Below are positions 6,226 through 9,880 of a DNA stretch of 9,880 nt, in pieces. Source of the stretch: a bacterium (GTDB lineage Bacteria > JAJRZV01); the NCBI GenBank assembly GCA_024275095.1, contig JAJRZV010000013.1:1-9880 (forward strand). Reading direction: 5' to 3'. Numbering within the stretch: position 1 is the stretch's first letter; the number at the start of each line of letters is the position of its first letter. The translations under genes and the position numbers were made by a program. The notes under the pieces are model-generated. The model was not told where the DNA came from and searched no databases. It was given only the letters and a program-made list of their open reading frames with translations.

Positions 6226-7575
6226 GTGAGAGGTCTGTACGCATTATTGGTGTTGTTTTTGCTTGCTGCCGGGTGTTCGTCGCCCGACAGCGGTGCTTCC
6301 ACTCATCCTCTTTTCCCTGATACCTGGCAGGGGTTGCACCTTTTTGTCTACGGTGGGGGACTGGCGGGAAAGGTAGGGGTACACCTTGAAGAAGAACAAT
6401 TGAGAGAAACCGCCCGGCGTTTTGACGCAGCATTGTGGCTTTATTCGGACACGGGAGTTGCTCAAATTCTCAAGGAGGAGAACCCACAATTTCTCACCTT
6501 TTTGTATTACGATGCTATCTACAGCGGCCTTTACGAGACGCGTGAGGGAATTTACTGGATGCCCAGGGAAGACTGGGAATTTGTTTCGAGATATCCGTCC
6601 ATGTTTGCCAGAAATTGTCGTTATTCAAAAGAACCGCACTGCCGTCTGCGCAATCCTATATGGCGGGATGAATGGTTGATGGACGTGTCTGACCTGGACG
6701 AGGAGGATGCCGATGACATCACCCACTGGGTGAACTATCTCGCCCACATCACCGATAGGCGTATCAGGGAGGACGGGTACATAGACGGTGTGTTTTTTGA
6801 TGAACTTATGCTCCCCTACACTCCCTATATGCCTGAAAGCATGCCTCATTATGGAGCGTGGTTCAACCAGCTCAAGCGAGCTGCTGCTTTTCTTCGCAAA
6901 TACCATAAAAATCGTCCCCTCCTGTTCAACGGACTTCAACAGGATTTTCTTTTTTATCCTGACATCGTTGAATTACTGAATTACACCGATGGAGCACTGT
7001 TTGAATGCTTTGTGCTTTGCTGGGCCATGGGCCCATATATGGGAGAATACATATGGAAGAGAACCCTTGAACTGGCTCTTGAGCTGGAAACACAGGGAAA
7101 GGCCCAGTTTCTCCAGGCGATCTGGACTGCGGGTGACATCCCTCGCGGATACAGGCTTCTTGCTCTTGCCTCCTATTATCTTGTAAAAGGTCACAGAACT
7201 TATTTTTACCTCAACGTACTGGACAGGCAGCAGGCTCCATTGTTTCTGCCCGAATGGGAGCTCGACCTGGGGGAGCCCCTTTATGCACCAAGCACGCTGG
7301 ATTCATTGAGATCATCAGAGGGATATTACACCCGGGAATACACAAATGGCAAAGTATTCGTAAACCCGTTTTTTGACAAAAGCTTTCAGGTGCATCTTTC
7401 GGAAGAATGCGCACGCGTTCTGCCTGCAGGAACAGGATATATCAGCACTCAGGGCCGGGTTGTGCCATACGAAGATTGGAAACTGGACCTTGAAACTGTC
7501 ACTGTATTGACGCTTGAGCCTGCCACCGGTGAAATTCTTCTGTGCCCGCCGCCTTCAGGTGCTTCCGGAGGATAA
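6226..7575 (+). CDS. Lipoprotein, putative glycoside hydrolase (GHL15-like)
   Basis: A 449-residue exported lipoprotein. The N-terminus MRGLYALLVLFLLAAGC is a short signal peptide with lipobox AAGC (Cys17), followed by a Ser/Gly linker. The mature part looks like a glycosidase TIM barrel: LRETARRFDAALWLY (59-73), FLTFLYYDAIYSGLY (89-103), WLMDVSD (150-156), DGYIDGVFFDEL (183-194), LLFNGLQQD (232-240) and TDGALFECF (254-262). Asp192/Glu193 and Glu260 are candidate catalytic acids. The pattern resembles the uncharacterised 'hypothetical glycosyl hydrolase family 15' (GHL15), recalled from memory and not searched. A small beta domain probably ends the chain. GTG 6226 is the only start giving a complete signal peptide, but it has no Shine-Dalgarno site; a nearly leaderless transcript from TATAAT at 6208 would explain this. 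Substrate unknown. Confidence 0.68.
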   Translation: MRGLYALLVLFLLAAGCSSPDSGASTHPLFPDTWQGLHLFVYGGGLAGKVGVHLEEEQLRETARRFDAALWLYSDTGVAQILKEENPQFLTFLYYDAIYSGLYETREGIYWMPREDWEFVSRYPSMFARNCRYSKEPHCRLRNPIWRDEWLMDVSDLDEEDADDITHWVNYLAHITDRRIREDGYIDGVFFDELMLPYTPYMPESMPHYGAWFNQLKRAAAFLRKYHKNRPLLFNGLQQDFLFYPDIVELLNYTDGALFECFVLCWAMGPYMGEYIWKRTLELALELETQGKAQFLQAIWTAGDIPRGYRLLALASYYLVKGHRTYFYLNVLDRQQAPLFLPEWELDLGEPLYAPSTLDSLRSSEGYYTREYTNGKVFVNPFFDKSFQVHLSEECARVLPAGTGYISTQGRVVPYEDWKLDLETVTVLTLEPATGEILLCPPPSGASGG

Positions 7576-7708
7576 TGCCCATTTTTACTTGAAAGGATCC
7601 TCTTTTTAGGGCATAGTGAAAGATACTTCCGGGCGTCCTCACGCAGTGCCCATGTGACAATAGAATGCGGCTTTTCCCCGTGGGGGCGTGCTTTGGGGAG
7701 GGGAATTT
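7576..7708. promoter_or_regulatory. Intergenic leader of the KamA-family gene
   Basis: These 133 nt contain no gene. ATGCCC at 7575-7580 and GGGCAT at 7609-7614 form a short inverted repeat around an AT-rich loop with the palindrome AGGATCCT, too weak to call a terminator. TAGAAT at 7661-7666 is a possible -10 box without a recognisable -35. The segment ends in GGAGGGG (7697-7703), 5 nt before ATG 7709, a strong ribosome site that fixes the start of the next gene. Confidence 0.4.
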
Positions 7709-8848
7709 ATGAAAAAAATACGGTATTTCCAGAATGTCAAATATTTGGAAGGACTAAAAAAGGAGGAACTTCAAGAAGCAGAGCTCGTAAGTCGGATATT
7801 TCCTTTCCGGGCAAACGAGTATTATGCTTCACTGATTGACTGGACCTCTCCGGATGATCCTATAAAACGCATTATTCTGCCGACCACAGAGGAGATGGAA
7901 GAGTGGGGTCAGTTAGACGCTTCCCGCGAATCACGTTACACGGTTGCTCCAGGCCTCCAGCATAAATATCCGCCCACGGCCCTTCTCATTGTGACTGACG
8001 TATGCGGGGCATATTGCAGGTTTTGTTTCAGGAAAAGGCTGTTCATGAAACATACTGACGAGGTCATGCGGGATATTGAACCTGCACTTGAATACATTGC
8101 CTCCCACAAGGAAATTAACAATGTTCTCCTCACAGGTGGAGACCCTCTTACCCTTTCCACCAGACGCCTCGAATACGTAATTCGAACCCTTCGACAGATG
8201 AATCACATATATACCATCCGTATTGGTAGCAAGATACCGGCCTTTAACCCCTATCGCTTGCTGAATGATCCCTCGTTGCTTGAAATGCTGGCACGCTACA
8301 GCCGAGGGGACAAACGCATTTATCTCGTGACTCATTTCAATCATCCCAGGGAAATCACTCCGGAAGCTGTAGAAGCAGTCGAAATGGTGCAAAAAGCGGG
8401 AGTGGTGCTGGCCAACCAGACACCGCTGCTCAGGGGGATTAACGATGATCCGGTTGTGCTGGGAGAACTTTTCAACAAGCTCACCCGCATAGGTGTGGCA
8501 CCTTATTATGTGTTTCAATGCAGACCTACCAGAGGCAACCATGCTTTTACTCTACCCGTAGAGTTCTCTCTCGAAGTGTTTGAGGCGGCGAGACGAAATG
8601 GATCGGGGCTTGCCAAGCGTGCACGACTGATCATGTCTCATGAGACGGGAAAAATAGAAGTGCTGGGAAAGGTCAATGGTCAGGTGATTTTCCGTTATTA
8701 CCATCAGGCTGGCGGGGCTGGTCCCGGAGGTGAAGAAATACTCGTTTTCAATTCCAATCCCGAGGCTCTGTGGTTTGATGACTATTCTGAAGCGCAGAAT
8801 GTGATTATGGAAAAGCACAGGTTGATGGACCGCCAGGAGAGCGCCTGA
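7709..8848 (+). CDS. KamA-family radical SAM protein (lysine 2,3-aminomutase-like)
   Basis: A 379-residue radical SAM/PLP protein, somewhat shorter than lysine 2,3-aminomutase. ATG 7709 follows GGAGGGG by 5 nt. The iron-sulfur motif is CGAYCRFCFRKR with Cys99, Cys103 and Cys106; VLLTGGDPL (139-147) is the SAM-contacting strand typical of KamA proteins, and ANQTPLLRGINDD (235-247) aligns with the lysine aminomutase NQ-LLRG-ND motif. The C-terminal part reads SGLAKRARLIMSHETGKIEV (299-318). Its Lys315 aligns with the PLP lysine of the aminomutase PGGGGK loop, but that glycine loop is absent and the aspartate just before it, which binds the substrate amino group, is replaced. The enzyme probably makes an adenosyl radical and shifts an amino group on an unknown substrate, anaerobically. 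The beta-barrel gene follows after 34 nt and may be cotranscribed. Confidence 0.82.
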   Translation: MKKIRYFQNVKYLEGLKKEELQEAELVSRIFPFRANEYYASLIDWTSPDDPIKRIILPTTEEMEEWGQLDASRESRYTVAPGLQHKYPPTALLIVTDVCGAYCRFCFRKRLFMKHTDEVMRDIEPALEYIASHKEINNVLLTGGDPLTLSTRRLEYVIRTLRQMNHIYTIRIGSKIPAFNPYRLLNDPSLLEMLARYSRGDKRIYLVTHFNHPREITPEAVEAVEMVQKAGVVLANQTPLLRGINDDPVVLGELFNKLTRIGVAPYYVFQCRPTRGNHAFTLPVEFSLEVFEAARRNGSGLAKRARLIMSHETGKIEVLGKVNGQVIFRYYHQAGGAGPGGEEILVFNSNPEALWFDDYSEAQNVIMEKHRLMDRQESA

Positions 8849-8882
8849 AAAAAGCTTTTGGATTTACACATAGGGAGCTTCC

Positions 8883-9761
8883 TTGTTAAGGGTTGTGTCA
8901 GGTTTCTGGTGCGCGTTGATATTGTCGTTGGCGATGTCTGCACATTCGCATTTTCGGTTTTCGTTAAAAGGAGTGGATCTTTTCGCTTATGTAAAAGACC
9001 CTCTGTCGCAAAGTCACGCGTTTTTCAACATTGTTCGGCCCCGTTTCTCTTTCGAGGCCTCTGCCAGAGATACCGTATTTTTACGATTTTCTGGTGACGC
9101 AGAATATTACGCTGGAGAGGCCCTTGCTGTCTCTCAGGCGAAGTTTTTACTGGATTATGAAGATGCCTCCTACTTTCTGCCTTTTCAATATCTTACAGTG
9201 GATAGCAGACATCACCTTCTTTTTTTAAGAACTTATCGTCTGGTTCTCACTGTATCAAAGGGGCCCTTCACGCTTTCCGCAGGCAGGCAGTACATTGACT
9301 GGGGCCGGGGATATTTTTTCTTTCCTTTAAATCCTTTCACTCCCGCACTTAATGTTTCAGCAGAACCCGAGCAAATTCCGGGAATAGACGCTGTTCTCGT
9401 CCGTGCGGACATTACGGATTTTATCAGTACAGAGGGAGTATTCGGGCGTGCCGAGAAAAAATACAAGGGAGGAATTAATTTTGGGGGCTACTGGAAAGGT
9501 GTGGATTTCAATTTCCTGTATTTTTACGATGGCGTGCATCATGCAGGTGGCTCCTCGGTCGCTTTTAACCTTTTTGAAGGGGTGCTCAGGGCGGACCTGA
9601 TTGTTCCTGAGAAGAGATTCAAGCTTCTGCTGGGATACGATAGGGGCTTGGAAGAGGGTTTCGATCTCATTCTCGAGTATTTTCTGAACTACACAGACGG
9701 TTTTACATCATCGGATAAATACCCGTTTAATCAGATTCTCAGTTCATACTCTACCTCTTGA
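8883..9761 (+). CDS. Outer-membrane beta-barrel (porin-like) protein, probably cut short by a TGA
   Basis: TTG 8883 is the start because AGGGAG (8872-8877) lies 5 nt upstream and it yields a signal peptide (MLRVVSGFWCALILSLAMSA), with cleavage around residue 20-22. The 292 residues that follow alternate polar and hydrophobic/aromatic positions, as in transmembrane beta-strands, for example DTVFLRFSGDAEYY (63-76), TYRLVLTVSKGPFTLSAGRQ (117-136) and VDFNFLYFYDG (207-217). GRQYIDWGRGYFFFPLNPF (134-152) matches the GRQ-I-WG-(x)n-NPF signature of several porin-like barrel families. There is no C-terminal aromatic strand before the TGA at 9759-9761, so the product as read would be an incomplete barrel. 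The same frame stays open afterwards with strand-like sequence. Likely a nonsense mutation, assembly error or, less likely, recoding. Function: probably outer-membrane transport; ligand unknown. Confidence 0.7.
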   Translation: MLRVVSGFWCALILSLAMSAHSHFRFSLKGVDLFAYVKDPLSQSHAFFNIVRPRFSFEASARDTVFLRFSGDAEYYAGEALAVSQAKFLLDYEDASYFLPFQYLTVDSRHHLLFLRTYRLVLTVSKGPFTLSAGRQYIDWGRGYFFFPLNPFTPALNVSAEPEQIPGIDAVLVRADITDFISTEGVFGRAEKKYKGGINFGGYWKGVDFNFLYFYDGVHHAGGSSVAFNLFEGVLRADLIVPEKRFKLLLGYDRGLEEGFDLILEYFLNYTDGFTSSDKYPFNQILSSYSTS

Positions 9762-9880
9762 TTCTCACAATTGAAAGTGTTGACTCAATTTTTCAGCCGT
9801 CCTCCGGGCACTGGTTCCTTGGGCCGCCATTACGCGGCTTTATATATCAGCAAGTCTCTGAACTATCCGATTACACTTTC
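9762..9880 (+). pseudogene. In-frame continuation of the beta-barrel gene after TGA
   Basis: Directly after the TGA, in the same frame, 39 codons remain open to the window edge. They read FSQLKVLTQFFSRPPGTG, then SLGRHYAALYISKSLNYPIT, the second part having the alternating pattern of an outer-membrane beta-strand pair. No start codon with a ribosome site precedes it, so it is best read as the cut-off 3' part of the upstream gene. TGA ends at least five other genes in this window, so general reassignment of TGA is unlikely. Confidence 0.55.

Noticed and set aside
7575-7614. Terminator after the GHL15-like lipoprotein gene
   Set aside because: The ATGCCC/GGGCAT arms are only 6 bp with a 28-nt loop and no T run follows; the inner palindrome has no loop.
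7688-7708. Upstream ATG 7688 as start of the KamA-family gene
   Set aside because: It would place the strong GGAGGGG ribosome site inside the gene; ATG 7709 is correctly spaced from it.
9759-9761. TGA reassigned to tryptophan or selenocysteine
   Set aside because: TGA terminates at least five other genes here with sensible protein ends, tryptophan is written TGG, and a porin-like barrel is not a known selenoprotein; kept only as a remote alternative.

Overview
The window looks like chromosome of a Gram-negative (diderm) bacterium. It encodes lipopolysaccharide/O-antigen type glycosyltransferases, an O-antigen ligase/polymerase-like membrane protein, two lipoproteins with clear lipoboxes, and an outer-membrane beta-barrel. 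The phylum cannot be fixed from the sequence; a spirochaete or another, possibly uncultured, anaerobic diderm would fit, but that is only a guess. TGA, TAA, ATG, GTG and TTG are all used conventionally, and several genes have good Shine-Dalgarno (SD) sites. I see no tRNA, rRNA, CRISPR array, insertion sequence or phage gene.

Layout, left to right. (1) 1-175, minus: the 5' end of a small unrecognised gene that runs off the left edge. (2) 176-479: a G-rich (plus strand) intergenic stretch with diverged tandem units, each a G-rich box plus a hairpin; the last hairpin can act as terminator for the next gene. (3) 480-1832, minus: a secreted lipoprotein with a clan GH-A-like glycoside hydrolase barrel. 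(4) 1833-1919: a short divergent promoter region. (5) 1920-4974, plus: a tightly coupled operon of a WaaE-like family 2 glycosyltransferase, a family 4 (group 1) glycosyltransferase and an O-antigen ligase/polymerase-like protein, joined by 4-nt GTGA and ATGA overlaps. (6) 4977-6116, minus: an acyl-CoA dehydrogenase-fold flavoprotein lacking the usual catalytic glutamate, convergent with the operon across a 2-nt gap. (7) 6117-6225: a divergent promoter region. (8) 6226-7575, plus: a second lipoprotein, probably a GHL15-like putative glycosidase. (9) 7709-8848, plus: a KamA-family radical SAM/PLP protein that differs from true lysine 2,3-aminomutase at substrate-contact positions. (10) 8883 to the right edge, plus: an outer-membrane beta-barrel gene whose frame is broken by a TGA at 9759-9761 and then continues in the same frame.

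The left half reads as a cell-surface glycan locus: two sugar transferases build an oligosaccharide, the membrane protein transfers or polymerises it, and a divergently transcribed exported glycosidase could trim or recycle surface glycan. The right half mixes a flavoprotein, a surface lipoprotein, a radical SAM enzyme and a porin-like protein with no obvious common pathway. The most notable observations are the covarying tandem hairpin units at 332-465, the flavoprotein without either known catalytic base, the atypical KamA homologue and the interrupted beta-barrel gene. No complete new system is demonstrated.
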